Positions 34,597-42,576 of a stretch of 64,000 bases of DNA are shown in pieces (position 1 is the stretch's first letter; every line of letters begins with the position of its first letter). The stretch comes from Stappia albiluteola. GTDB lineage: Bacteria; Pseudomonadota; Alphaproteobacteria; Rhizobiales; Stappiaceae. The stretch spans positions 62,001 through 126,000 of the forward strand of contig NZ_JACFXV010000043.1 in the NCBI RefSeq assembly GCF_014050225.1. Direction: 5' to 3'. The notes beneath the pieces were generated by a model. It was not told the origin of the DNA and did not search any database. It was given only the letters and a program-made list of their open reading frames with translations. The translations under genes and the position numbers were made by a program.

Positions 34597-35903
34597 TCCG
34601 CAGCCTCGAAGATTGCCGAACAGGCCCCGCCCGTCGCATGCCATGGGATTTCCGCGCCAAGCGCACGGGCGACATTGAGGCCGGAAACGAGGCCGTCCTC
34701 GTGAAAGCCGTAACCGCACCAGGCGCCGCAAAACCAGGTGTTCCGTTCGCCCTGCAAGCGGTCCAGCAGAAGCTGCGCCTTCAGCGCGTCGCCGCAGAAC
34801 TGGGGATGGTCGTAGACGTAACTTGCGAACGTGGAGGCGGCATCGGGCAGCCTTGGCGGATTGAGGCTGACGAACAGCGGATATGCGGGATCGACCCCCT
34901 GCAGCCGGTTCATCCAGTAGGTGACGGAGACGTCCCGCTCGCCGGCGTCCTCCGCCGTCGAGCGCAGGTAGTTCCACGACGCCCAGACCTTTCTCCTTTT
35001 CGGCATCAAAGATGGATCGCGGTGCAGGATGACCGTGTTCGGCCGGTAGGCGATACTCGACAGCATTTCGCGCTCGGCAGGCGAAGCGTCCGCAAGCATT
35101 GCCAGCGCCTGATCGGTGTGGGCGGCGATGATCACATGGTCGAAGATGTCTTCATGGCCATGCGCGTCGATGATCCTGACGCGACCAGCCTCCCGGCGGA
35201 TCTCGGCAACCGGCGTTGCAAGGCGGATGCGGCCGCGCAGGGGAGCAAGCAGTCGCTCCACATAGTTGCGGCTGCCGCCCGTGACGGTGCGCCACTTCGG
35301 CCGGTGGTGGTGGCGATGGACGAGGCGGTGGTTCTCGAAGAAGGCGACAAAGCTTTCAGCGGGAAAATCCATCATCGCGTCGGTTGGCGTCGACCAGATC
35401 GCAGCACCCATCGGGATCAGGTAATCGTTGACGAAGGAACGGGCGAAACGCCGCGCCGCGAGGTAATCGCCGAGCGTGCGTCCGGCGAGCAGGCCTTGGG
35501 CGCGATCGGCGACAGCAAGCCTGTTGAAGCGCAGGATTTCGCGCAGCATCCACAAGAAAGTGGGCGAGATGAGATTGCGGCGCTGACCGAAGATCGTATC
35601 GAGGCTTACCCCGGACCATTCCCGCCTGCCGCCGTCCACGGATAGCGAAAAGCTCATGTCGCTCTCCTGACTTTCGACGCCAAGATGGGCAAACAATGCG
35701 GTCAGGTTAGGATAGTTGAGCTCGTTGTAGACGATGAAGCCGGTATCGACGGATAGCGGATGGCCGTCATAGTCGATATCGACCGTGGCACTGTGGCCGC
35801 CGGGCCTGTCGCGCTTTTCGTAGAGAACGACCTGATGACGGTCGCTCAAGGCCCACGCGGCGCTATTGCCGGCGATACCCGAACCAACGACGGCTATTCG
35901 CAT
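34593..35903 (-). CDS. FAD/NAD(P)-binding oxidoreductase, amine-oxidase/desaturase-like
   Basis: 436 residues from the ATG at 35903, with an N-terminal dinucleotide-binding motif IAVVGSGIAGNSAAW and YEKRDRPGGHSATV, then a C-terminal FAD contact in WFCGAWCGYGFHEDGLVSG. It belongs to the COG2907 group. In R. sphaeroides, a gene of this operon type supplies desaturation for furan fatty acids (from memory); a similar fatty-acyl role is inferred. The start is 17 bases past the photolyase stop. Confidence 0.82.
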   Translation of the reverse strand: MRIAVVGSGIAGNSAAWALSDRHQVVLYEKRDRPGGHSATVDIDYDGHPLSVDTGFIVYNELNYPNLTALFAHLGVESQESDMSFSLSVDGGRREWSGVSLDTIFGQRRNLISPTFLWMLREILRFNRLAVADRAQGLLAGRTLGDYLAARRFARSFVNDYLIPMGAAIWSTPTDAMMDFPAESFVAFFENHRLVHRHHHRPKWRTVTGGSRNYVERLLAPLRGRIRLATPVAEIRREAGRVRIIDAHGHEDIFDHVIIAAHTDQALAMLADASPAEREMLSSIAYRPNTVILHRDPSLMPKRRKVWASWNYLRSTAEDAGERDVSVTYWMNRLQGVDPAYPLFVSLNPPRLPDAASTFASYVYDHPQFCGDALKAQLLLDRLQGERNTWFCGAWCGYGFHEDGLVSGLNVARALGAEIPWHATGGACSAIFEAAE

Positions 35904-35920
35904 GCTTGTTCCTTCTTTTT

Positions 35921-37366
35921 TCAGGCTGCCGCGGAAAGCGTCTGGAAGGCCTGCAGCGCGCGGTCGCGTGCCAGGCCATGATCGACGATCGGGGAGGGAT
36001 AGGTCTTGCCGAGCGTCACGCCGGCCTTTGCGAGGACGCTTTCCGGCGCCTCGAACGGGCGGAAGAGGTAACGGTCGGGGAGACCTGCGAGTTCGGGCAC
36101 GAAGCGGCGGGTATAGCTGCCGTCCGGATCGAATTTCTCGCCCTGGAGCACCGGATTGAAGATGCGGAAATAGGGAGCGGCATCGGCGCCGGAGCCCGCC
36201 ACCCACTGCCAGCTAGCCGAGTTGCTGGCGATATCGGCGTCGACCAGCGTGTCGCGGAACCATTCCGCCCCCTTTCTCCAGTCGACCAGCAGGTGCTTGA
36301 TCAGGAAGGAGGCCGCGATCATCCGCACGCGATTGTGCATGGTGCCGGTCTGCCAGAGTTCGCGCATGCCGGCATCGACGATCGGGTAGCCGGTCCGGCC
36401 TTTTGTCCAGGCCCGGAAAGCCGCCTCGTTGTTCGCCCAGGGAAAGGCGTCGAATTTCCTCTGGAAATTTTCCCGAGGCAGGTCCGGATTGTGAAAGAGG
36501 AGGTGGTAGGAAAATTCCCGCCAGGCGAGTTCCGACAGGAACTTGTCGAGGTTGCCTTCCGGGATGTCCCGGCGCGCGGCCGCAAGCGACGCCGCGTGCC
36601 AGATCCGGCGGGGCGAGATTTCTCCGAAGCGCAGGTGAGGCGAGAGCATCGAGGTGGCGCCAGCCGCTGGAAAGTCGCGACAGTCCGCGTATTGTGCGAA
36701 GCCGTCCGCCAGGAATCGCTGCAACCGATCCCGCGCGCCGGCCTCGCCCGGGCACCAGGTTCCCCGCAAGCCATTTGCCCAGTCAGGCTTTCGCGGCAGA
36801 AGGTCCATGTCTTCAAGTCGCAGCGACGGAATGGAGGCGGTGGAACCTTCCAGCGTGGATGGTTCTGAGATCGGCTTGGCCGGGACGTAATGCGCTCGCA
36901 GTGCCTTCCAGAAAGGCGTAAACACGCGGAACGGACCGCCGGAACTGGTTTTCACCTCCCACGGCTCGGTGATGAGATTGCTGTTGAAACTTTCGACGAC
37001 AAGTCCGGCCGCCCGCAGCTTTTCCTTGAGATCGGAATCGGCCGCAATGCCGTGCGGGTCGTAGCGGCGGTTCCAGAAAACGTTCGCAGCTCGCGTTTCG
37101 AGGGCGAGCGAGATGACTTCCTCACGAGCGGGGCCGCGCCTCAGGATCAGCGGCACCCCATGGCCCGCGAGGCGTTCGCCCAATTTTGCCAGGGAGTGAT
37201 GCAGCCACCATCGGGTCGCTCCTCCGAGGTAGCAATCGTCGAGTACATGCAGCGCAATCAGCGGGCGACGGCTTGATGCGGCGCGTGCCAGGGCAGGGTT
37301 GTCGGCGAGCCTGAGGTCGTTCCGGAACCATATGATTGTCGGGCGGTTTTGCTCCGCATCATCCAT
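35921..37366 (-). CDS. phrB: Deoxyribodipyrimidine photo-lyase
   Basis: 481 residues, class I photolyase/cryptochrome family. N-terminal antenna domain starts IIWFRNDLRLADNPAL; the FAD domain has TSMLSPHLRFGEIS, NRVRMIAASFLIKHLLVDWR and DADIASNSASWQW with Trp residues of the electron chain. It repairs UV cyclobutane pyrimidine dimers using blue light. It heads a four-gene operon and has a TGATCC-N18-TAAAA element about 45 bases upstream of the ATG. Confidence 0.92.
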   Translation of the reverse strand: MDDAEQNRPTIIWFRNDLRLADNPALARAASSRRPLIALHVLDDCYLGGATRWWLHHSLAKLGERLAGHGVPLILRRGPAREEVISLALETRAANVFWNRRYDPHGIAADSDLKEKLRAAGLVVESFNSNLITEPWEVKTSSGGPFRVFTPFWKALRAHYVPAKPISEPSTLEGSTASIPSLRLEDMDLLPRKPDWANGLRGTWCPGEAGARDRLQRFLADGFAQYADCRDFPAAGATSMLSPHLRFGEISPRRIWHAASLAAARRDIPEGNLDKFLSELAWREFSYHLLFHNPDLPRENFQRKFDAFPWANNEAAFRAWTKGRTGYPIVDAGMRELWQTGTMHNRVRMIAASFLIKHLLVDWRKGAEWFRDTLVDADIASNSASWQWVAGSGADAAPYFRIFNPVLQGEKFDPDGSYTRRFVPELAGLPDRYLFRPFEAPESVLAKAGVTLGKTYPSPIVDHGLARDRALQAFQTLSAAA

Positions 37367-37409
37367 CTGGGCGCGATCCGTATGTGAAAAACCTGTATCT
37401 TTTCACTTT

Positions 37410-37438
37410 TTTACGGCGCGCCAGCCCAGGCGGATCAT
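37410..37438 (-). promoter_or_regulatory. Putative RpoE/ChrR-type ECF promoter of the photolyase operon
   Basis: On the minus strand, TGATCC (37438-37433), 18-base spacer, then TAAAA (37414-37410). Start would be near 37403, leaving a leader of about 37 bases to the ATG at 37366. The spacing is identical to that of the element at 31751. Pattern-based assignment. Confidence 0.62.
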
Positions 37439-37548
37439 CGGACGCCGGACAGTGGCGGGAAATTGTCCGAGACGCGGAAAAGCCGACGGAGGTTACTCCG
37501 CCGGCCCGTGCCAAAGCCCGGGTGCGATAGCCGGACTTGAAAATTCGT

Positions 37549-38157
37549 TCAGGCCTGGGCGGATCCGAAGAGCCAGCTCCAGGCGGTTTTCACGCTATCG
37601 GCCGCGGCGTGAAACACCACCACAATCGACGTCCAGACGTGGTTGCCGAAATCGGCAAGCGCCGTCAGCGCGGATTGTTCCCGCTGAGGTTTCTCCTCAA
37701 TGAACTCGATCGTCGACTGGTTGGCCGGATCGTCCACCACGCGGCGTGTTACGACGAGGCGAGCGTCGGGAGCGACGCGGCTTTCATCCTGCTTGGCGAT
37801 ACGCGTCTTTGCGTTCTCCTCATTCTGGAGCGCGCGCACGACGATGGCACGGCCATCCGGCAGGAGATGGGTTTCGTTCTGCCTGACCTCGCTGTCATAG
37901 ACCACCTCGCCGTGGTCATCGATCAACTCGACCCACACGGCCTTGCGGCCGCCGAGTTCCACTTCGCCGACCCAGATGGAATAGTCGGTTTCGTCGGTCA
38001 GGCTACCCGTAAGGCCGCTTGCGCCAAGCGTGACCGCAAGCTTGTCATCTGGCAGCAGGATTGTTTCGCGATCCTGCTTGGACGCCTCAAAGGCGAAGGC
38101 CGCTGTAGAAATGGCTACCACCGCGGCGCCCGCCGCGATTTTTACTAAGGTACGCAT
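37549..38157 (-). CDS. Hypothetical secreted or membrane-associated protein
   Basis: 202 residues. The N-terminus (MRTLVKIAAGAAVVAISTAAFAFE) is a signal peptide. The mature part has several acidic-basic beta-rich stretches (TDYSIWVGEVELGG, VWVELIDDHGEVVYDS) that look like two copies of a small domain, and ends with a possible amphipathic or membrane segment (VWTSIVVVFHAAADSV). I do not recognise the family. It lies downstream of none of the minus-strand operon genes and has its own upstream region. Confidence 0.6.
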   Translation of the reverse strand: MRTLVKIAAGAAVVAISTAAFAFEASKQDRETILLPDDKLAVTLGASGLTGSLTDETDYSIWVGEVELGGRKAVWVELIDDHGEVVYDSEVRQNETHLLPDGRAIVVRALQNEENAKTRIAKQDESRVAPDARLVVTRRVVDDPANQSTIEFIEEKPQREQSALTALADFGNHVWTSIVVVFHAAADSVKTAWSWLFGSAQA

Positions 38158-38854
38158 CCGAAGCCTCCCACAGGCTTTTTGCGCGCCCGGCCTTCTTTAT
38201 TCGGGTCCGGTCCGCGCAACACGCAAACAGCTGTCTCTTTATTTGGTTCCGCAGTGTTTGCATTCTACCGCTTTACCCGGACACATTATCGACAAAAGTC
38301 CTACCGGATCTGTAATCTTCGTCACGAATCTTACGGCTATCAGGCCGAAATATGCGTGAGAATGCTTTAGGTGACCAAGGGTAACCTACTGGCCGGGGCC
38401 GCGTTTCCGATTTTGGAGAAAATATGGCAACCACCTGACGCAATTACGGCAGCGATATCAATCACATTTTCGTGATCAATGGATTCTTCGCTTTAATGGT
38501 GCGGAAATGCACGCGTCCCAACTCCTGCTTTCGGCGCGGCGAGAGATGTCAGAGGATGGAATTTTTGAAGGTTTTTTCAAGTTTGCGAATTTGGAGAAGA
38601 AGGAGCGTCTTCAGCCTGTTCCCACTCCATGCGGTCGGAGATTCGACTTGGGAGGACGGATGAGCCCTGAAATCTCGTCTCCGCGCCCGACTCCCGGATG
38701 AGGGTACGAGTTAGAAAGCCGGCGGGATGAAAAGCGCGCCTCATGCACTCATGTTCCTCAGCCAAGTAAACGGCGCTGCCAAGCCCGCCGGTGTGATAGG
38801 ATGAAGCTGCCGTTCAGTGTATCCGACTTGACTTGAATGAAGGGAGGATAAGCT
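38158..38854. other. 697-base region without a convincing gene
   Basis: Between the secreted protein (minus) and the GYD protein (plus). Open frames here are short and without ribosome sites. Contents seen: a weak TGATCC-like element for the secreted protein (38284-38311, minus), a short hairpin ATCAC/GTGAT at 38461-38476, and a TCCGACTTGACTTGAATG stretch just before the GYD gene ribosome site. Composition is slightly AT-richer than the surrounding genes. Confidence 0.35.
38284..38311 (-). promoter_or_regulatory. Possible weaker ECF-type promoter upstream of the 37549-38157 gene
   Basis: On the minus strand AGATCC (38311-38306), 17-base spacer, TAATG (38288-38284). One mismatch in the first hexamer base and one base shorter than the two stronger elements. 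The leader to the ATG at 38157 would be about 120 bases. Low confidence. Confidence 0.3.
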
Positions 38855-39181
38855 ATGGCACTCTACCTATATCAGGCCGCCTATACGTCCGAGTCCTGGG
38901 CTGCGCAGGTTGCCGATCCCCAGAACCGCGTCGAGAATGTCGGGAGGCATGTCTGCGAGTCCGTTGGCGGAAGACTCGTCGGAGGCTGGCTCTCGTTCGG
39001 CGACTACGACATCGTTCTCGTCATGGACATCCCGGACAATGTCAGCGTTGCGGCGGTCGGAATGGCTGTGGCGGCCGGAGGGGCCATCAAGTCCAGCAAG
39101 ACGACCGTCTTGATGAGTGGGGAGGATGGCGTTGCTGCCCTTCGGAAAGCGTCTTCCGTAGGCTACAAGCCGAAAAAATAA
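38855..39181 (+). CDS. GYD domain-containing protein
   Basis: 108 residues, with AGGGAGGA just upstream. The characteristic segment is LSFGDYDIVLVMDIPDNVSV, the GYD-domain core, with a C-terminal KTTVLMSGEDGVAALRKA. A small ferredoxin-like alpha/beta protein found in rhizobia and actinobacteria; no function is established. Confidence 0.82.
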   Translation: MALYLYQAAYTSESWAAQVADPQNRVENVGRHVCESVGGRLVGGWLSFGDYDIVLVMDIPDNVSVAAVGMAVAAGGAIKSSKTTVLMSGEDGVAALRKASSVGYKPKK

Positions 39182-39378
39182 CGACAAGTTTGTGACTTTG
39201 CTCTGAACGCGCGCAATTTCCGGGGCCGGGCGGTCTGCACGCTGCTGCGCCGGGCCGGCTCCAATCCCTGAAAGGTCCAGTACTCTATTCGAGAATAGCG
39301 GCGTAAGCGGCAGGCACGCCTGATAGGCGGCATATGTCGCATAGCACGTCTTTTGAGATTTGAAGGTGGTAGGAGGGA

Positions 39379-39454
39379 TGGCTCCCCGGGCCGGACTCGA
39401 ACCAGCGACCCAGCGGTTAACAGCCGCTTGCTCTACCAACTGAGCTACCGGGGA
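39379..39454 (-). tRNA. tRNA-Asn (anticodon GTT)
   Basis: Reading the minus strand from 39454 gives TCCCCGGTAGCTCAG, the D-arm, anticodon loop CTGTTAA with GTT, the TTCGAGTCC T-loop and the closing CCGGGGA; acceptor stem is seven perfect pairs. A discriminator G and an encoded CCA follow (39381-39379), giving 76 nt. Confidence 0.95.
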
Positions 39455-39499
39455 TCACCACCTTCACTGCAAGCGCCTGAGCGCCGCGTCAGTGGCAGG

Positions 39500-39529
39500 C
39501 GTATAACAAAGCCTTGGCCCGCTTGCCAA
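39500..39529 (-). promoter_or_regulatory. Putative sigma-70 promoter of tRNA-Asn
   Basis: On the minus strand TTGGCA (39529-39524), 18-base spacer, TATACG (39505-39500). Initiation near 39493 would give a leader of about 40 nt before the mature tRNA. Confidence 0.5.
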
Positions 39530-39769
39530 GCCCTTTGTCGTAAAAGTTTTCCACACGAGCGAGGCCGATGCGGGAGTGGAGGCGGGAAGCCAAGGCGATT
39601 TCGCGGTTCGGACCCGGTCGCTGCCGCTTCAGGCGTGTTGTGGAAATCCTTGGGCCTCGTATTCGCGGCCTATGTTGCGGACAGGATCTCCACGCGCCGG
39701 TTCTGAGGGCACAATTGCCGCAGAAGGTTCTTGTTGAGCGCCGATTGTGCGGTTAGAACTGTCTTGTTC

Positions 39770-39965
39770 CGGTTCCCCGCCTTGGGCAAAGCCCGATGGG
39801 GACCAAATGGGAATGCGGTGCGGGAGGACCCAATCAGGGCTCCCAAGGCCGCAGCTGCCCCCGCAACTGTAAGCGGAGAGCCGCCTCGCGAAACGCCACT
39901 GGGCCTTGAGGGTCCGGGAAGGCGCGAGGGCGGCGACGACCCGTGAGCCAGGAGACCTGCCGGAA
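39770..39965 (+). ncRNA. Cobalamin (adenosylcobalamin) riboswitch
   Basis: Contains the class hallmarks in order: AATGGGAATGCGGTG (39803 onward), the B12 box GCTGCCCCCGCAACTGTAAG (from 39854), GCCACTGGG, GGGAAGG near 39916, and GACGACCCGTGAGCCAGGAG near 39935. It sits directly ahead of the cobalt transporter gene cbtB and the cob operon, so cobalamin binding should shut down cobalt uptake and cobalamin synthesis. The outer limits are approximate. The bases AAAGGAG before cbtB are the site likely to be sequestered. Confidence 0.93.
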
Positions 39966-40013
39966 CGCGAGACCTGCCAACCGTCGTCGGGTGGACGACA
40001 AAAGGAGACAGAC

Positions 40014-40190
40014 ATGCCTTCCGCCGTTTCTTCTCAGAGCCTTACTTCCCGCGCTGCCTTGCTGCCGACCTTGATCTTCACCGCCCTTTTCGGCGCGTTC
40101 CTGGTCTACGGCGCTGGATTCGCACATTCCAACGTGCTCCACAACGCAGCGCATGACAGCCGTCACGCGCTGGGCTTCCCCTGCCACTGA
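40014..40190 (+). CDS. cbtB: Cobalt transporter subunit CbtB
   Basis: 58 residues from the ATG at 40014, with AAAGGAG nine bases upstream. One transmembrane helix (LPTLIFTALFGAFLVYGAGF) is followed by the histidine-rich tail HSNVLHNAAHDSRHALGFPCH in two parts, matching CbtB. Too short to notice without the riboswitch context, which makes the call firm. It pairs with CbtA downstream for cobalt uptake. Confidence 0.92.
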   Translation: MPSAVSSQSLTSRAALLPTLIFTALFGAFLVYGAGFAHSNVLHNAAHDSRHALGFPCH

Positions 40191-40231
40191 ATTTGGAGCA
40201 GCCCGGCCTGGCCGCCGGGTGACGCCAATCC

Positions 40232-40987
40232 ATGCTGACACGGATTTTCGGGGTGGCCCTCGGCGCGGGATGCGCTGCGGGTCTTGCCCTCGCTTTGCTT
40301 CAGGCAATGTTCACGACGCCGCTGATTCTGCAGGCGGAGGTCTTTGAAACCGCTTCCCATGCCCAGCCGCTCGTCCAGCACGCGGTTGCCGGGGAGGACG
40401 AGGCGCGCCTCTGGCTTGCCCATAGCGGTGCCGCGCACGATGAGGACGGAGGTCACGGCTTCCTGGACTCGATCTTTGGCGACTGGGCGCCGGAAGACGG
40501 GCTGGAGCGGACTGCCTACACGGCGCTTTCGAGCGTCCTGGTCGGCTTCGGCTATGCCTTGATGCTGCTTTCGGTGATGCTGCTCGGCGCGAAGAAACTG
40601 GACGCTTCAAGCGGCCTGTTGTGGGGTATCGGCGGCTTCGCGGCCGTTTCGCTTGCTCCTGCGCTCGGCCTTCCGCCCGAACTGCCGGGCTCGGCTGCTG
40701 CCGATCTGCTCGCGCGCCAGACCTGGTGGCTCGGCACGGCTGCTGCGACCGGCCTTGGTCTCTGGCTGATTGCTTCGCGCGAGAATGCTGGCCTGAAGGT
40801 CTCGGGCCTCCTCCTGCTGATTGCGCCGCATCTCATCGGCGCCCCGCATCCGCATGAATATGCCTCTCGGGTGCCGGCGGAACTGCAGGGCCATTTCGTT
40901 GCCGCCTCGCTGGTGCTGTCGGCCGTCTTCTGGGCGCTGCTCGGCAGCCTCACCGGCTGGCTGTGGCAGCGCGGCGAAGGGCGATGA
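40232..40987 (+). CDS. cbtA: Cobalt transporter subunit CbtA
   Basis: 251 residues with five or six membrane helices. Starts MLTRIFGVALGAGCAAGLAL, and has the external loop HSGAAHDEDGGHGF rich in His and Asp as in CbtA, then the conserved RQTWWLGTAAATGLGLWLI and LLIAPHLIGAPHPHE. It is a predicted cobalt transporter found under B12 riboswitches. The stop overlaps the cobU start (ATGA). Confidence 0.92.
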   Translation: MLTRIFGVALGAGCAAGLALALLQAMFTTPLILQAEVFETASHAQPLVQHAVAGEDEARLWLAHSGAAHDEDGGHGFLDSIFGDWAPEDGLERTAYTALSSVLVGFGYALMLLSVMLLGAKKLDASSGLLWGIGGFAAVSLAPALGLPPELPGSAAADLLARQTWWLGTAAATGLGLWLIASRENAGLKVSGLLLLIAPHLIGAPHPHEYASRVPAELQGHFVAASLVLSAVFWALLGSLTGWLWQRGEGR

Positions 40988-41541
40988 CGGGCGAAAGCCT
41001 GAGATCCCATATCATGCTCGTCCTCGGCGGGGCGCGCTCGGGCAAGAGCGACTTTGCCGAAAGCCTTGTCAGGAAAAGCGGTTTCGCTCCGGTCTATCTG
41101 GCGACCGGAGCAGCTTTCGATGGCGAGATGGAAGAGCGGATCGCCCGGCACAAGGCTTCGCGAGGCGAGGGCTGGCTGACGATCGAGGAGCAGCGCGACG
41201 TTGCCGGCGTTCTCGATCGCGAGAGCCGGGCGGAGCGGGCGATCCTGATCGACTGCCTGACGCTGTGGCTCTCAAACCTGATGTTCGCGGAAGCCGATAT
41301 CGAGGCGGAAACGATGCGGCTCATCAAGGCGTTGGCTAACGCTAAGGGACCGGTCGTGCTGGTTTCCAACGAGGTCGGCGGCGGGATCGTGCCGGACAAT
41401 GCGCTGGCCCGCCGCTTCAGAGATGAACAGGGGCGGCTCAACCGCCGCGTGGCCGAAGCCGCCGACACGGTGGTGCTGGTGGCCGCCGGGTTGCCGCTTC
41501 TGATGAAACCCAATCCAGATCAACCGGAGATCCGCCTATGA
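40984..41541 (+). CDS. cobU: Adenosylcobinamide kinase / adenosylcobinamide-phosphate guanylyltransferase (CobU/CobP)
   Basis: 185 residues from the ATG that overlaps the cbtA stop. P-loop GGARSGKS (residues 15-22), then the conserved PVYLATGAAFDGEMEERIARH and VLVSNEVGGGIVPDN. It phosphorylates adenosylcobinamide and then transfers GMP, giving AdoCbi-GDP for nucleotide loop assembly. Called cobP in the aerobic-pathway nomenclature. Confidence 0.93.
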   Translation: MTGESLRSHIMLVLGGARSGKSDFAESLVRKSGFAPVYLATGAAFDGEMEERIARHKASRGEGWLTIEEQRDVAGVLDRESRAERAILIDCLTLWLSNLMFAEADIEAETMRLIKALANAKGPVVLVSNEVGGGIVPDNALARRFRDEQGRLNRRVAEAADTVVLVAAGLPLLMKPNPDQPEIRL

Positions 41542-42572
41542 GCGCCGGACAGAAAATACCCGCAACCATCGTCACCGGCTTCCTCGGAGCCGGCAAGACG
41601 ACGCTGCTGCGCCACCTGCTGCGCGAGACCGGCGGCAGGAGAATCGCGCTGATCGTCAATGAGTTCGGCGACATGGGCTTCGACGGATCGCTGGTCGACG
41701 GCTGCGCCGATGCCGATTGCCGGGCCGACGAGGTGGTGGAGCTCACCAACGGCTGCATTTGCTGCACCGTGGCCGACGACTTTCTGCCGACGATGGAAAT
41801 GCTGATCGCTCGCGATCCGGCGCCGGACCATATCGTCATCGAGACTTCGGGCCTGGCGCTGCCGCAGCCGCTGGTGCGCGCTTTCTCCTGGCCGAGCGTG
41901 AAGACGAAAGTGACCGTCGACGCGGTGGTTACGGTCGTCGATGCGGCGGCGGTGGCCAGCGGAACCTTCGAGAGCGAGGCTGCAACCTCTCCTTCTGCTT
42001 CGCCGGAACCGGAGCATGAAAGCCCGCTTGAGGAATTGTTCGAGGACCAGCTCGTCTGCGCCGACCTGGTCGTGCTCAACAAGACCGATCTGGTGACGGG
42101 GACGGAACTGGAAAAGGTGCGGGAGGAAGTGGCGCGGCAGGTGCGCGGGTCCGTGGAGATTATCCCTGCGCGGATGGGCGAGGTGGCGACAAAAGTCATC
42201 CTGGGGCGAGCCTCGGCATCGGAAGACGACATGGACGGCCGCAGGAGCCACCACGAGATCCATCATGGCGACGAGGACCATGACCACGACGATTTCGAGA
42301 GCCATGTGATCGAGACGGGAGCCTTCGAGGTTATGACCGGCGTCGAGGAGATGGTCCGCCGGGCGATGGCGATGCCGGGCGTGCTGCGCATCAAGGGCGC
42401 GGTGACGGTGGCCGGCAAGGCCGCGCCCGTTTACGTGCAGGCGGTCGGCCCACGGGTCGAGGCGTGGTTCGCGCGCGAGGCGAAGGCGCCGGGCCGGCTG
42501 GTGGTGATCGGCACCAGGGGCTTCGATATCGACGGCGTGCGCGGCCTCCTGGCACAGGCACTGGCGGCCTGA
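41538..42572 (+). CDS. cobW: CobW, COG0523-family GTP-dependent cobalt chaperone
   Basis: 344 residues. Walker A GFLGAGKTTLL near residue 13, the metal-binding GCICC motif near residue 73, and VVLNKTDLV (NKxD). A His/Asp-rich insert at HHEIHHGDEDHDHDD (about 240) is a metal-binding loop typical of CobW. It is proposed to deliver Co2+ to the cobaltochelatase CobNST. Coupled to cobU by ATGA overlap and five bases ahead of cobN. Confidence 0.93.
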   Translation: MSAGQKIPATIVTGFLGAGKTTLLRHLLRETGGRRIALIVNEFGDMGFDGSLVDGCADADCRADEVVELTNGCICCTVADDFLPTMEMLIARDPAPDHIVIETSGLALPQPLVRAFSWPSVKTKVTVDAVVTVVDAAAVASGTFESEAATSPSASPEPEHESPLEELFEDQLVCADLVVLNKTDLVTGTELEKVREEVARQVRGSVEIIPARMGEVATKVILGRASASEDDMDGRRSHHEIHHGDEDHDHDDFESHVIETGAFEVMTGVEEMVRRAMAMPGVLRIKGAVTVAGKAAPVYVQAVGPRVEAWFAREAKAPGRLVVIGTRGFDIDGVRGLLAQALAA

Positions 42573-42576
42573 GGCG

